NCBI RefSeq assembly: GCF_002909235.1
Contig: NZ_PHQQ01000014.1
Coordinates: 62,001-126,000 of the forward strand
From: Arenibacter catalasegens
GTDB taxonomy: Bacteria; Bacteroidota; Bacteroidia; Flavobacteriales; Flavobacteriaceae
Length of the DNA: 64,000 bases
Direction: 5' to 3'
The position numbers and the translations under genes are program-made. Positions 28,447 to 39,100 of the stretch are shown here, piece by piece (within the stretch, counting starts at the first letter, position 1; every line of letters begins with the position of its first letter). Below the pieces are notes generated by a model. That model searched no databases. It was given only the letters and a program-made list of their open reading frames with translations, and was not told the DNA's origin.

Positions 28447-30057
28447 ATGAAAGTACTACAATTATTTTCCCTTGTTACACTTAGCTTTTTGTCATTGCAC
28501 AGTTGTGCTGAGAAAGAGGATAAGAAGCCCCAAAAACCCAACATCCTCTTCATCATGTCCGATGATCATGCTTATCAGGCTATTAGTGCCTATAGTGACC
28601 ATTTGATCAAAACCCCAAACATAGATCGATTGGCAAAGGAGGGAATTCTGTTTAGAAATGCTAGTGTTACCAATTCTATCTGTGCACCGTCCAGGGCAAC
28701 GATACTTACCGGGAAGCATACCCACATTAATGGAAAAATAGATAATCACAATCCATTTGATACTACTCAAGTTACCTTTCCGCAACTGTTTCAAAAGGCG
28801 GGTTACCAAACTGCCATGTTCGGGAAGTTGCATTTTGGAAACAATCCCAAGGGAGTGGACGAATTTATGATCTTGCCAGGACAGGGCCATTATATTAATC
28901 CGGATTTCATCACCCAAAAAGGAGATACCACTATTACTGGATATGTTACCGATATTATTACGGACATGAGCCTTGAATGGTTGGATAAAAAACGGGACCC
29001 CAATAAACCGTTTCTTTTAATGTACCTGCATAAGGCGCCCCATAGACCTTGGTGGCCAAGAGCAGATAAATTTAAGGAGTATACCCAAAAAACCTTTCCC
29101 TTGCCAGAGACCCTTTTCGACGATTATAAGAATAGGGGCACTGCGGCCAAAACGGCCGAGATGAATTTGTTGTACCATATGCAGTATAGCCATGATAGCA
29201 AGATTTGGCCAGAAACCTTGGAAGCTATGGGGGGCGTGGAGCCATTTGTTAAAGGTTCACAGGCAGATGTTTACAACGAATTCAATCGTGGAAATGAAGA
29301 ACAACGTCAAGAATACAAGCCTATTATTGATGCTATTAACCAGGATTTTATGGAAAAATGGCCTTCCATGACCGACGAGGAAAAAATGATCTGGAAATAC
29401 CAGCGGTATATGCAGGATTATTTGGGCAGTATCTCTTCTGTGGATGACAATGTAGGACGGGTGCTGGATTATTTGGATGACAACGGCCTGGCCGAAAATA
29501 CCATAGTAGTTTATACTTCGGACCAAGGGTTTTACTTAGGGGAACATGGTTGGTTCGACAAGCGTTTTATTTATGATGAATCGTTTAAAACGCCATTGTT
29601 GATCCGTTGGCCCAATGAAATTAAGCCGGGAACCACTGAGGAGGAAATGGTACAGAACCTTGATTTTGCCCAGACGTTTTTGGAGGCGGCACAAATAGAG
29701 GCTCCTGCTGATATGCAAGGGGAAAGTCTCATGCCATTGTTAAAAGGTCAAAATGACAAATGGAACAGGGAGGCCGTTTATTACCATTATTATGAATATC
29801 CCAGTGTGCATATGGTAAAACGTCACTACGGGATTGTTACCAAGGAATACAAACTGGCCCATTTTTATTATGATGTGGATGAATGGGAATTATATGACCG
29901 TAAAAAAGATCCCAAGGAAATGAACAATGTATATGATGATCCAGACTATGCCGAGGTCGTTAAGGAGCTAAAGGAAAAACTTACCCAACTGCGGACAAAA
30001 TATAAGGATTCCAAGGAACTGGATGATAAGTACATTGAGCAATCCAAGAAGTATTAA
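28447..30057 (+). CDS. Sulfatase (S1 family, canonical CAPSR motif)
   Basis: 536 residues, lipoprotein (lipobox LHSC, C20). Metal-binding D39-D40 are in IMSDDHAYQA. The formylglycine cysteine is C79 in ICAPSRATILTGKH, the canonical C-x-P-S-R followed by LTG. YTSDQGFYLGEHGWFDK carries the second metal ligands, and a C-terminal subdomain (ELYDRKKDPKEMNN) is usual for polysaccharide sulfatases. Maturation needs a formylglycine-generating enzyme (not in this window) or an anaerobic SME. It is distinct in subtype from the sulfatase at 25178, so the two likely act on different linkages. A strong terminator follows. Confidence 0.94.
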   Translation: MKVLQLFSLVTLSFLSLHSCAEKEDKKPQKPNILFIMSDDHAYQAISAYSDHLIKTPNIDRLAKEGILFRNASVTNSICAPSRATILTGKHTHINGKIDNHNPFDTTQVTFPQLFQKAGYQTAMFGKLHFGNNPKGVDEFMILPGQGHYINPDFITQKGDTTITGYVTDIITDMSLEWLDKKRDPNKPFLLMYLHKAPHRPWWPRADKFKEYTQKTFPLPETLFDDYKNRGTAAKTAEMNLLYHMQYSHDSKIWPETLEAMGGVEPFVKGSQADVYNEFNRGNEEQRQEYKPIIDAINQDFMEKWPSMTDEEKMIWKYQRYMQDYLGSISSVDDNVGRVLDYLDDNGLAENTIVVYTSDQGFYLGEHGWFDKRFIYDESFKTPLLIRWPNEIKPGTTEEEMVQNLDFAQTFLEAAQIEAPADMQGESLMPLLKGQNDKWNREAVYYHYYEYPSVHMVKRHYGIVTKEYKLAHFYYDVDEWELYDRKKDPKEMNNVYDDPDYAEVVKELKEKLTQLRTKYKDSKELDDKYIEQSKKY

Positions 30058-30079
30058 ACTATCTGATTAAGAGGTGTTA

Positions 30080-30109
30080 AAAAAAAGCGGGTATATACCC
30101 GCTTTTTTT
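30080..30109. terminator. Bidirectional rho-independent terminator
   Basis: A perfect 16-bp palindrome GCGGGTATATACCCGC (30087-30102) is flanked by a run of A on the left and a run of T on the right. It is 23 bp after the sulfatase stop codon and would stop transcription from both sides. Confidence 0.88.
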
Positions 30110-30260
30110 GTCAAATTTTTATAAGGTGGCGAGGGAAAAGAAGAAGTATTTTATTTCTTCTGATAAGCCTAAAGAGGAAACCCAGAACAATCAGATTTTT
30201 TAATTGGTATAGGATAATGAATCCTAAGTTTATTATTTTGATTTTTCAATAGAGATAAAA

Positions 30261-30545
30261 GGTGGGAGTCACTTCGACAGAGTCCCTTTTTCGGGACTCC
30301 CGATACCTATCGGGAGAGAAGTCGCACAAGTTGGGTTTTGGCGAAGGCTATTTACTTTTCGGGTTTCGAGAATTTGTGTACGCAATTCATGTTTTGGTTG
30401 CGCTACTTGTGTGATTTCTCCCTCCGGTCGAAATGACTGAGGAGGTCACTTCGAAATGAGTTGTTTTTTTACAACGTCCCGAAAGCTTTCGGGAGAAAAG
30501 TCGCACATAAAGGCTTGGTGCTGCTGCCTAGGTGATTTCTCACAT
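30261..30545. repeat. Extragenic palindromic repeat cluster
   Basis: Two related modules lie in tandem. Module one has hairpin AGTCCC/GGGACT (30281-30298), then CTCCCGATA-CC-TATCGGGAG (30297-30316), then GAAGTCGCACAAG (30318-30330), and is closed by the imperfect inverted partner CTTGTGTGATTTCTCC (30406-30421). Module two has the perfect palindrome TCCCGAAAGCTTTCGGGA (30477-30494), then AAAAGTCGCACA, and closes with GGTGATTTCTC. The text CGGTCGAAATGAC occurs between them. This form recalls dispersed REP-like elements of flavobacteria. No coding frame is evident. Confidence 0.7.
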
Positions 30546-30634
30546 CTACCATTGCCGTATTTATTTCAACCTCAACCAGATTTGCACATTTTAAAATAAA
30601 TGTAAAGCCTCCCTAAGACGTAAAAAATAAAAGC

Positions 30635-30834
30635 TCCTTCCCATGGATAAGGGAAGGTGGATTCTCCGCCAATTACGGAGGAGACGGAAGGGATTGAAAG
30701 CGCAGGCCTTGGGGATGGTAGATTCCAAGAAACATAGGGGGAATGATTCTTACGCAGCCCGGGATTTCAATCTCCCCTTTCTTTCCCCTACCTAAGGGCA
30801 GGGCAATTCATTCCCCTCTTCGTTCCAAGAGGGG
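30635..30834. repeat. Additional extragenic hairpin elements
   Basis: Three further hairpins: CCTTCCC/GGGAAGG (30635-30658), CTCCG/CGGAG just after it (about 30663-30679), and CCCCTCTT/AAGAGGGG (30813-30834). They lie in a G/C-skewed stretch that also contains GGAGACGGAAGGG and CCTAAGGGCAGGG. Such pieces are typical of dispersed intergenic repeats near flavobacterial genes. The remaining sequence to 30989 is AT-rich and shows nothing else. Confidence 0.55.
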
Positions 30835-30989
30835 AGCCCTTAGCTATTGTGCTCAAAAGGAGTTCTCTCCCGATAAGGAAATTATTTCAACATCGTTCCA
30901 ATTTATGTATTTTGGAATAATATTAGGTCGCAATCTGACCTCTGTATCTTATTTTTTTATTGTGTTATGGGAATATACGAATCTAAGGT

Positions 30990-33212
30990 TTATGCATTCA
31001 AAACCTTCTCTGGTGTAATCGGCAGATCATGCACCCGTTTTCCGCAAGCCTTATAGATGGCATTGGCAATTGCCGCAGCGGTTGGAGGTATAGGGACTTC
31101 TCCCACACCCTTGGCATCCTCTTCCGGGCGATTGATAATGGCGACCTCCACTTCAGGTATTTCTGAAAAACGTAGAATGGGGTATTTCAGCCAATCTGTG
31201 CTGGTGACTTCCCGAGGATTGAAAGTTACTTGCTCCTTCAGTGTCCAGCTGGCCGCCTGGATCAGTCCTCCTTCAATTTGATTGGTTATCCCATCCATAT
31301 TAATTACCTCGCCTACATCTACCGCCGCCCACATTTTAATGAGCTTTATATCCCCGTTAATAGTGTCCACGGCAACCTTAGCGGCAACGGCGATATAGGC
31401 GTCCGTATTCTTGTACCTCATAAAGGCATAGCCAATACCTTGATTATCTCCTGTATTTTGAGTAGTGGTTATTTCTTTCACTTTCTGGATAACTGCAATG
31501 GCCCTTTCGTCCTCCAAATGATTTAGACGGAAATCCAAGGGGTCTTGTCCCGCTTTCTCAGCCAAAATATCCATAAAAGATTCTACGGCAAAGATATTGG
31601 TAAAGGATCCCAAGCTACGTAAAGAGGAGACTCGGAAGGGTCCCTTGTAGTAATGGGCATTCAGCTTCATATTGGGAATGTTGTAGTAAGGATCAGCGTT
31701 TCTATGTCCGCCTCCCAAATACCCTCTCGACTTCATTTCGAAGGGCGTTTCCAAATATCGCGCTGCCAATACCGTCCCAGCATCCTTATTTGGGCGAGTA
31801 CTATGGGAGTCCGTCCACACCTCGCCCTTCCATGAATTTATTTTATTTTTTTCATCAAGGCTCGCCTCCAATTCGGTGATCATAGCAGGACCATAAGGGT
31901 CCCAAGAATGTTCATCTTGTCTGGACCATTGTACGCGCAGGTGTTTTTTGGGATATTCCAATGCCAAAAGTGCGGCATCTGCGGCAGCATCATCAGCTGT
32001 ACTATGACCAAAACAACCTGCTCCCGGAACCGACATGATGTGTATTTTATCAGCGTCCATTGTCAGCATGGTCGCCAATGCTTCCCTCAAAGGATATATC
32101 CCCTGACTATGGGACCAGATGTGCAATACTTCCCCATCAAACATGGCTAATCCACATGCCGGACCTAAAGAAGCGTGTTTTAAATAGGGTTTGGTATAAC
32201 TTGCCTTAATGGTTTCCACACCTTTAAAAGCTTCCTCAATATTGCCTTCATTCCTTACCGTTTCGGATTCGTCGGCAATCTCTTTGATATACGTAAACAG
32301 ATTTTCTGGCTCAGGAAAGGGTACGGAAGCTGTCCATTCTGAATGCTTTTTAAGGTATTGTTCTGCTTTAATTGCCTGATGTTCTCTTTCGGCAATTATC
32401 CCCACAAAACTTCCTTTTACTACTGTTTTTATGATACCTGGTACTTCCGATTTTAAACCAGTTTCATCTAAGGCGATAAGCTTGGATTCATACCCCTTGG
32501 GGCGAAGGACCCTGGCGTGCACCATATCGGGGAAACGCAAATCCTGAATATATCCCGCTTTCCCGCGAACCATTTCCGCTATATCGGCCCTAGGTATAAC
32601 TTTTCCAACATAACGATGTTCGGTTTTATTTTTAATGGGGACCGGAATGCTCACTTCTTTCTCTATTTGTTCACCATCTAAGATTGCAGCAAAAGTGAGG
32701 GATTTATTGTCCTGTTTCGATTTAACTATACCATTGAATAATAGTAGTTGATCAACGGGAGTATTCAGTTTTTTGCTTGCCAGTTTAAGTAATTCCTGCC
32801 TTGCTGTGGCGGCTGCATAACGCACGGACATGGCACTGTTTTGAATGGAAGCACTGGCGCCCGTATAACCTTCGTTAGGGGTGAGCCCGGTCTCTGCAAG
32901 TTGAACATGAACCTTGTCCAAATCCATATCCAGTTCTTCTGCGGCAACTTGCTGGATGGCGGTGCGTATTCCCTGTCCCAATTCTACTTTTCCAGATAAA
33001 ACCCTAATACTTCCATCTTCCAATATTTCCAACCAGGCGTTCACGGCGTTGGCACGTCCTATACTGCCGGGAAGTTTTCCGTTATAAGTAACACGGGAAG
33101 CTATGGTAGGGTCTTCCTCACCAATGCAGGCTCCAAAAAGTGAAAATCCTATACTTATATAACCCATATTCTTTATGAATTTTCTTCTGGATTGAAGTGG
33201 CAATGTGGTCAT
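30990..33212 (-). CDS. Molybdopterin-binding subunit of xanthine dehydrogenase-family hydroxylase (IorB-like)
   Basis: About 740 residues from the ATG at 33212, which avoids overlap with the upstream partner. A Tat signal (QSRRKFIKNMGYISIGFSLFGA) shows export after folding with cofactor. The sequence matches isoquinoline 1-oxidoreductase beta-type subunits: VNAWLEILEDGSIRVLSGKVELGQGIRTA, ETGLTPNEGYTGASASIQNS, GGGHRNADPYYNIPN, GPFRVSSLRSLGSFTN, and the active-site glutamate in KGVGEVPIPPTAAAIANAI. The substrate is probably an aldehyde or N-heterocycle but cannot be told. It forms an operon with the 2Fe-2S subunit 13 bp upstream. A cytochrome partner, common for this type, is absent here. Confidence 0.92.
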   Translation of the reverse strand: MTTLPLQSRRKFIKNMGYISIGFSLFGACIGEEDPTIASRVTYNGKLPGSIGRANAVNAWLEILEDGSIRVLSGKVELGQGIRTAIQQVAAEELDMDLDKVHVQLAETGLTPNEGYTGASASIQNSAMSVRYAAATARQELLKLASKKLNTPVDQLLLFNGIVKSKQDNKSLTFAAILDGEQIEKEVSIPVPIKNKTEHRYVGKVIPRADIAEMVRGKAGYIQDLRFPDMVHARVLRPKGYESKLIALDETGLKSEVPGIIKTVVKGSFVGIIAEREHQAIKAEQYLKKHSEWTASVPFPEPENLFTYIKEIADESETVRNEGNIEEAFKGVETIKASYTKPYLKHASLGPACGLAMFDGEVLHIWSHSQGIYPLREALATMLTMDADKIHIMSVPGAGCFGHSTADDAAADAALLALEYPKKHLRVQWSRQDEHSWDPYGPAMITELEASLDEKNKINSWKGEVWTDSHSTRPNKDAGTVLAARYLETPFEMKSRGYLGGGHRNADPYYNIPNMKLNAHYYKGPFRVSSLRSLGSFTNIFAVESFMDILAEKAGQDPLDFRLNHLEDERAIAVIQKVKEITTTQNTGDNQGIGYAFMRYKNTDAYIAVAAKVAVDTINGDIKLIKMWAAVDVGEVINMDGITNQIEGGLIQAASWTLKEQVTFNPREVTSTDWLKYPILRFSEIPEVEVAIINRPEEDAKGVGEVPIPPTAAAIANAIYKACGKRVHDLPITPEKVLNA

Positions 33213-33225
33213 AGGGTGTGTTGGT

Positions 33226-33690
33226 TTAGAGACTATTGGCTGCGGTTTTAATGGCACGGATTATCCTAGTATGGCTTCCGCAACGGCAAAGGTTACCTTG
33301 CAGGGTATTTTTGATTTCCATTTCATTTGGATTGGGGTTTTTGTTCAGCAGGCTAACAGCGGCCATTACCATTCCATTTAGACAATAACCACATTGGGCA
33401 GCTTGCTCCTTTACAAATGCTTCCTGAACAGCATGCAGTTTTCCGGAGTCACTTGCAAGTCCCTCCAAAGTGATGATTTTAGAAGTTCCAATAGACGATA
33501 TTGCCAGCATACAACTGGTTACAGCGCTGCCATTTATTAGCACTGTACAGCTCCCACATTGCGACAGACCACACCCAAACTTAGGTCCGTTCAGTTCCAA
33601 ATAATCCCTTAAAACATAAAGTAAAGGGGTATCTGCTTCTGTTTGTACCTTTTTTTGGAGGCCATTGATGTTGAGGTGGTAGGTTGGCAT
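33226..33690 (-). CDS. 2Fe-2S subunit of the molybdenum hydroxylase (IorA-like)
   Basis: 154 residues from the ATG at 33690, the normal length; the frame is open to 33783 but the extra residues are not family-like. The plant-ferredoxin-type cluster is bound by C40, C45, C48 and C60 (GCGLSQCGSCTVLINGSAVTSC, split), and the second cluster by C100, C103, C135 and C137 (QCGYCLNGM, GNLCRCG). It transfers electrons from the molybdenum centre of the large subunit. It lacks its own signal and is presumably carried across by the Tat signal of the large subunit. A fragment of a second iorA copy occurs at 34560. Confidence 0.94.
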   Translation of the reverse strand: MPTYHLNINGLQKKVQTEADTPLLYVLRDYLELNGPKFGCGLSQCGSCTVLINGSAVTSCMLAISSIGTSKIITLEGLASDSGKLHAVQEAFVKEQAAQCGYCLNGMVMAAVSLLNKNPNPNEMEIKNTLQGNLCRCGSHTRIIRAIKTAANSL

Positions 33691-33925
33691 GCTAACAAGT
33701 TTAGCTTCTAAGATAATGAAATGCTTTTCCAAAACAAATGATGCCACAATTTTGGTAAAATGGGCAATATTGGCTTGCATCAATAGGCTTAATTAATCCT
33801 ATAGTAAATGCTGTATAAAAAGTATTCTCGGTTGGGTTCAAGCCCATTAATGATGTAAAGGCAAATAATAGCCTTATTCCCCTAGTTTAGTTGTATCTTG
33901 ATATACAAACCAAAACATAATTATT

Positions 33926-34414
33926 ATGCGAAAGAATATTGGATTATTGGGATTTATGGCCTTTACCGTTTTAATTTTTTCAGCTTGTTCAACCCCTGAA
34001 AAAAAAGTAAGCCTTGATATGGACCAAATTAAAGTCGAAATTCAAGCTATGGAAGATGCCTATGCGGCCGCCGAAAAAGCAAAGGATGCCGATGGTGTGG
34101 CCGCTTATTACAGTGACGATGCCATGAGTTACAGTCGTAACAGGCAACCTATTTCAGGCAAGCGGGCGATCAGGGAAAATATTGCCAAGAATATTGCGAA
34201 GGATACAACTGGAAATTATAACGTTTATAAAGTTGTTGACCTTTTTGCGCAAGGAGATAATGCAGTTGAGATTGGTAGTTGGATCGAATTTGATGCTTCT
34301 GGTAAACAATTGGAGAATGGAAATTATATGTCTTATTTTGAGAAACGCGACGGAAAATATGTGTGTGTTCGGGATATGACGACCACTACTGCCCCTGTTA
34401 AGTCGGGTATGTAG
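33926..34414 (+). CDS. SnoaL/NTF2-like (DUF4440-type) lipoprotein
   Basis: 162 residues with a lipoprotein signal (lipobox FSAC). The remainder is an NTF2-like cone: MDQIKVEIQAMEDAYAAAEKAKDADGVAAYYSDDAMSY (read in parts), RQPISGKRAIRENI, VEIGSWIEFDASGK, and the last strand MSYFEKRDGKYVCVRDMTTT. Such DUF4440 proteins include ketosteroid-isomerase-like and many uncharacterised periplasmic members. It is divergent from the IorAB operon and appears monocistronic. Confidence 0.82.
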   Translation: MRKNIGLLGFMAFTVLIFSACSTPEKKVSLDMDQIKVEIQAMEDAYAAAEKAKDADGVAAYYSDDAMSYSRNRQPISGKRAIRENIAKNIAKDTTGNYNVYKVVDLFAQGDNAVEIGSWIEFDASGKQLENGNYMSYFEKRDGKYVCVRDMTTTTAPVKSGM

Positions 34415-34559
34415 GCTAGGATACAGGACTTTGGGTCAATTTGCTGCCTAAATATTTGGCGGGAATAATTGACCCTATTAGTATGTTGTTAGTTGTTTAT
34501 TTTAAAAACGGTCTCTTTTATTAAGAAATGGGCCCAACACTTTTTTACTATAGTCTAAT

Positions 34560-34608
34560 TACACTGGGCGGCTTGTCCTTTTATAAATGCCTTCCGAACG
34601 GTATTTAG
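34560..34608 (-). pseudogene. Fragment of an iorA-like 2Fe-2S gene
   Basis: Read on the minus strand, this gives LNTVRKAFIKGQAAQC. It aligns with residues 85-100 of the intact 2Fe-2S protein (LHAVQEAFVKEQAAQC). The frame then ends at once with a TAG. Only these roughly 50 bp are recognisable. The rest of the 343-bp gap (34415-34757) shows no coding signal. Confidence 0.6.
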
Positions 34609-34757
34609 TCATTCTCAAATTAACTAGTTAATACTTGCAACACACTGTCGGGGGGAGAATGTGGAAAGTTGCACAGCTTCGCTCGCTAAATCTTGAGGAG
34701 ACTATAATCATGAAAATTGGACTGTTGCATGCTTTTAATAAGTGTTGGTTCATGGTC

Positions 34758-35948
34758 TTATTTCCCTGCTTCCAGCCGATTAAGCCAGATCAAGGGATTT
34801 CTAACAGGTAAATTTCTTTTCACCTCAAAAACTTCTGGTGTGTGTTCATTTATTTTCCAAAGTTCAAAAAGGTCAGGTCGATCAAAAATGATAGCCCCAA
34901 ATAAGGAAGAGGGATGGGCAACCGGCCAATTTTCCCAATACATTACATCAGGTTCTTTAAACCATGTACTTTTATTTTCTATATAAGGCGCCATATATTC
35001 TAGAGCAAGGGATATAGATTTCCCATCGGGAGTTGAATATTTCCATAAATTGGACGCTTGGTCAGACAGGATTAAGCAATTCATTACCATAGCATCAAGG
35101 TTAAAAAGAGAATATCCGTATGGTTTTGTTCTTTTAAGCTCGAGAGGAAAACTACCATCTAATGCCATTTGATTTGGTAGAATGATATTTTTAAAATTAT
35201 CCCTACAGAAAGCGAGGATACTATCATTATTTGTATAATCGGCATACAAAGCTACCTGCATATTCCAACAGGTTCCATGGTTATTGGGATGCTTCATTTC
35301 ATCTTTACCATACTTGTGGGTTGTTAACCATACAACAAAATCTGAAAACCACTTTTTAAATTCGATCTTGCTGTTTTCGTCGATTAGTCCCTCTTTCTCC
35401 AAAACAGATAAAGATTGAACCACTTCCATAAAATGTATTCCGTCTATAATTCCAATGCCTCTTCCTGTATGTCTGCCTTTAATGGCTTGGGCATATAAAA
35501 AGTGTGGATTCATTTTGGTACTGTCAACTATAAACCATGATTTGCAATGTTTTATCGCTGCATTGCCGTATATAGTATCTTTTGTTATAATATAAGCCGA
35601 GGTAAGATTCCCAACAATTTCGCTTAAACCTAATAAGGCCTCGCGGTGTTCTGTGAAATTATTGGGATTGCTAAGTCCATCTCTTTGTATATAAGGTCCA
35701 TCAAGATTTAGTGTATCTGGCCACCAATAATCCCCTTCTGAAAAAAAGTCATGGATTCCGCCGGAACTTCTAGAAGAAGTGTAAGATGTTATTGTTACGG
35801 GAGTTAATTTCAAAAATTCATTTGCCCTTGCCAATATGGAATCCTTTAAGACTGCTTCAATTTGCGCATTGTAATTTTTAACTTTGTATGAACAGTTATT
35901 CATTAATAGACAGATAAAGGGAACAGGTATTAGTCTTGAAATATTCAT
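34758..35948 (-). CDS. Alginate lyase-family lipoprotein (PL38-like)
   Basis: About 396 residues from the ATG at 35948 (a second ATG lies 6 codons upstream). Lipoprotein signal with lipobox NNC. The (alpha/alpha)-barrel alginate-lyase domain shows DYWWPDTLNLDGPYIQRDGLSNP (split), FTEHREALLGL, NPHFLYAQAIKGRHTGRGIGIID (split), the active-site-like HPNNHGTCWNMQVALYA (Asn-His pair), and KRTKPYGYSLFNLDAM. Families PL5/PL38 cleave uronate polymers by beta-elimination using Asn/His/Tyr residues. The likely substrate is alginate, glucuronan or another uronate polymer in the periplasm. It is a single gene. Confidence 0.82.
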   Translation of the reverse strand: MNISRLIPVPFICLLMNNCSYKVKNYNAQIEAVLKDSILARANEFLKLTPVTITSYTSSRSSGGIHDFFSEGDYWWPDTLNLDGPYIQRDGLSNPNNFTEHREALLGLSEIVGNLTSAYIITKDTIYGNAAIKHCKSWFIVDSTKMNPHFLYAQAIKGRHTGRGIGIIDGIHFMEVVQSLSVLEKEGLIDENSKIEFKKWFSDFVVWLTTHKYGKDEMKHPNNHGTCWNMQVALYADYTNNDSILAFCRDNFKNIILPNQMALDGSFPLELKRTKPYGYSLFNLDAMVMNCLILSDQASNLWKYSTPDGKSISLALEYMAPYIENKSTWFKEPDVMYWENWPVAHPSSLFGAIIFDRPDLFELWKINEHTPEVFEVKRNLPVRNPLIWLNRLEAGK

Positions 35949-36164
35949 ATTTCTATTTTTTAACAATTATGGTGTCCTTTTTTGTTTCCGAAAGTCAGGA
36001 TAAAAAGGCTTGAAATATTTCTTTCATAAATCAGAGGATGGCATAGGATATTCTCAGCCATATATAAGTGCCGATTAGGATGACGTTTATTTATGTTTGT
36101 TCGGTTTTGGTCATTATTGTGATCATTGCTATTGATCGCCAAGGTGTTATAATGGTTTTATACC

Positions 36165-39100
36165 TTAATGGCCAATTTCACAGGAGCATCCTGTATGGGT
36201 TTCCCCATGCCAGTCGAAAGCAGGGGCATAGTCGTTCATTTCCCAATAAAAGGCGCTTCTTGGTCGGTTATAATTTCCAATCTCGTCCATAGTTTCTGTA
36301 TCGTATAATCTACCGTTGATCATGGTGTACCTAACGGTGTTGGAATTTCGAATATTTTCAAGTGGATTTTTGTCCAAAACAATTAAATCTGCCAGCATAC
36401 CTACTTTTAGGGAGCCGATCTGATCATCCATCCCTAAATAATTGGCGCCATTTATAGTTGCTGCTTTTAAGGCTTCCATATTGGTCATGCCACCTTGAGA
36501 TAACATCCAAAGCTCCCAATGTGCCCCAAGGCCTTGGATCTGGCCATGGGCTCCCAAATTAACTTTAACGCCTGCGTCGGCCAGTTTTTTAGCATTTTTG
36601 GAAACTAGGATATGACCATTTTCATATTCTTCTAGGGGGGCCATAACACGGTGCCTGGATCGGGAGTCTATTATACCTCTTGGGGTATATTTTAAGAGTT
36701 TTTTGTCTTCCCAGACGTTGGTGGTTTGGTACCAGTAATATTCCCCGTTCAGTCCGCCATAATTAACGATCAGGGTAGGGGTATATCCGGTCTGGCTAGC
36801 GGCCCATAATTGCAAAACGTCCTTACTTAAATTTGCTACTGGTATATTGTGTTCTATTCCGGTATGGCCGTCCAGAATCATGGACATATTATGGAAGAAA
36901 GTGGAACCACCTTCGGGTACTACCTCTATTTCATTTTCGTGGGCAGCCTTGATAATCTGCTGCCTTTGCTCCCGTCTGGGTTGGTTGTAGCTTTTTACGG
37001 AAAAAGCTCCAAAGGCTTTCGTTCTAAGAATGGCCGAACGGGCATCTTCCAAATTATTTATCGTAGCTTTAAAATCCCCATCTGCTCCATATAAAATGGC
37101 CCCAGTTGAAAAAATTCGAGGGCCCACCATATTTCCAGCGCGCACCATTTCCGCTTGCGAGAATACCATCTCGGTATTTGCAGAAGGATCATGTGTTGTG
37201 GTAACCCCATAGGCCAGATTCGTGTAATATTGCCAATGTTTTTGTGGACTAAGGCCAAATCTAAAATGGCCAAGATGTGCATGTACATCTATTATTCCTG
37301 GCATAATTGTTTTACCGCTTACGTCAATAATTTTGGCATCGGGAGGTATGCTAACGGTATTCTTGGAACCAATGCCCGTAATTTTATTATCCTTGATGAG
37401 AATGGTAGCATTTTCCAAAACTTCATCATCGTTCATGGTAATGATCCTAGCTCCTGTAAAAGCAATAATTCCCTTTGGTTTGTCCGATTCAAGGCTTAGA
37501 TTGATTTTTATACCCAGGGTATCCATCTTTGGTATGGAATCCGGTGCACCCTCCAAAAAGAGAAACCTTTGGTTAATGGCAGTACTAAAATAGGCATCGC
37601 CTAAGGTCCAATTGAGTTTTTTGCTATTGGCAGACCAATGCAAATTAATTCCGGCATCACGTGCAACTTGAGCTACGGGCACATTGGTGGCTTTTCCGTC
37701 CAATTCAATGGTGTTCCCTGTCATGGGTAGTGTTGCAATATAAACCTTGTATAAATTGGTAAAGGCTATCCAATTATCATCAGGACTAGGAATAATTCTT
37801 TGGGCATATTTGGATGTAACCAATTCTCGGGGCTCTTTGCCTTCAAGATTTACAGATTTTAGGGTTTTGGTCAATTCACCAAAAAGATATCCTCCGGTTT
37901 GGTAGTAAATCCTACTCGCATCCTTATTGAACGCAGGAAATTCACCCTCTTTTACGACCAATTTCTTGTTGGACTTTACTCCGGATTTTTTAGTGTAATT
38001 TACATCCAGCAGATAAATCCCGGGTTCTTTTGTGTTTACATAGCCCTGATGTCCATTTCCGTCCTCTTCCCGATATAGAATCAGATTGATGTCTTTAGGC
38101 GAAAAAGAAGGTTCTCTATAAATGGCTTTTTCTTCGGTTATCTGTATTGGTTTATTTTTGGGAGAAGTTAAATCGAGCCTTTGTAAAGTACCCATGTTTT
38201 CATCGTTCCAAGTTACATAAACCAGGTATTTGCCGTCCTTGGAAAAAGAAGGTTCAAATTCTAGATCCGTTCCCGAAGTAAGGCGGACTGGCATGCCATT
38301 TGGAAGTGCCCTTTTCCATAAATAACCAGTGGCATTGAAAATTAAAGTTTTACCATCGGGAGAAGTTACGGCGTTGCGTATTGCCTTTGCATTAAATGTA
38401 TCGGGTGCTGCATTATTTTTAAATTTTAAGGCATTTACTATTTTATGGTTGGCGGTTGCTTCAAAGGGAATGTCAGTAGTGCTTAGAGAATTAATATCAA
38501 TTTTTTTGATTTTACCCTGTGCCCAAATAATTATGAATTTATCATCAGGAGTAAAATTGAATCCTGTGTAAGGTCCAAAGACTGCCCATGTTTCTTGTTG
38601 GTCTTTACTTAGTTGATCGTAAATAGGCCATTCCCTTCCTGATTTAAGATCATGAAGGTAGAGTACAGTTTTTTCTCTAACCCTTTTTATAAAGGCCATA
38701 ACCTTGCCATCATGTGAAATTACTGGGCGTATGGCACCTCCAGGACCACCTGTTATCCTTTCGGTCTCGCCATCTTCTAGGCCATATTTATTAATGACAT
38801 ATATCTGGCTGTTCGGGTCTTTGTTATATTGAAAAGCGCCACCTGGATAAACATCTTCACTATAGAATACAAACTTGCCATCTGGGGATGCCCAGGGTTC
38901 TCCAACATCTTGTTGTTCATTTTTCTTTTTGGTGAGCTGTATGCCCTTTCCACCAGATTTGTGGTACATCCAGATTTCACCGGCTCCAAGTGATCGTGTT
39001 GAGGTGAAATGCTTTTTACAAAAAATATAATTCCCATCAACGGACCATACCGCATTGTTGACTAGCCTAAAATCTTCCTTGGTTATTTGTTTGGCTTCAG

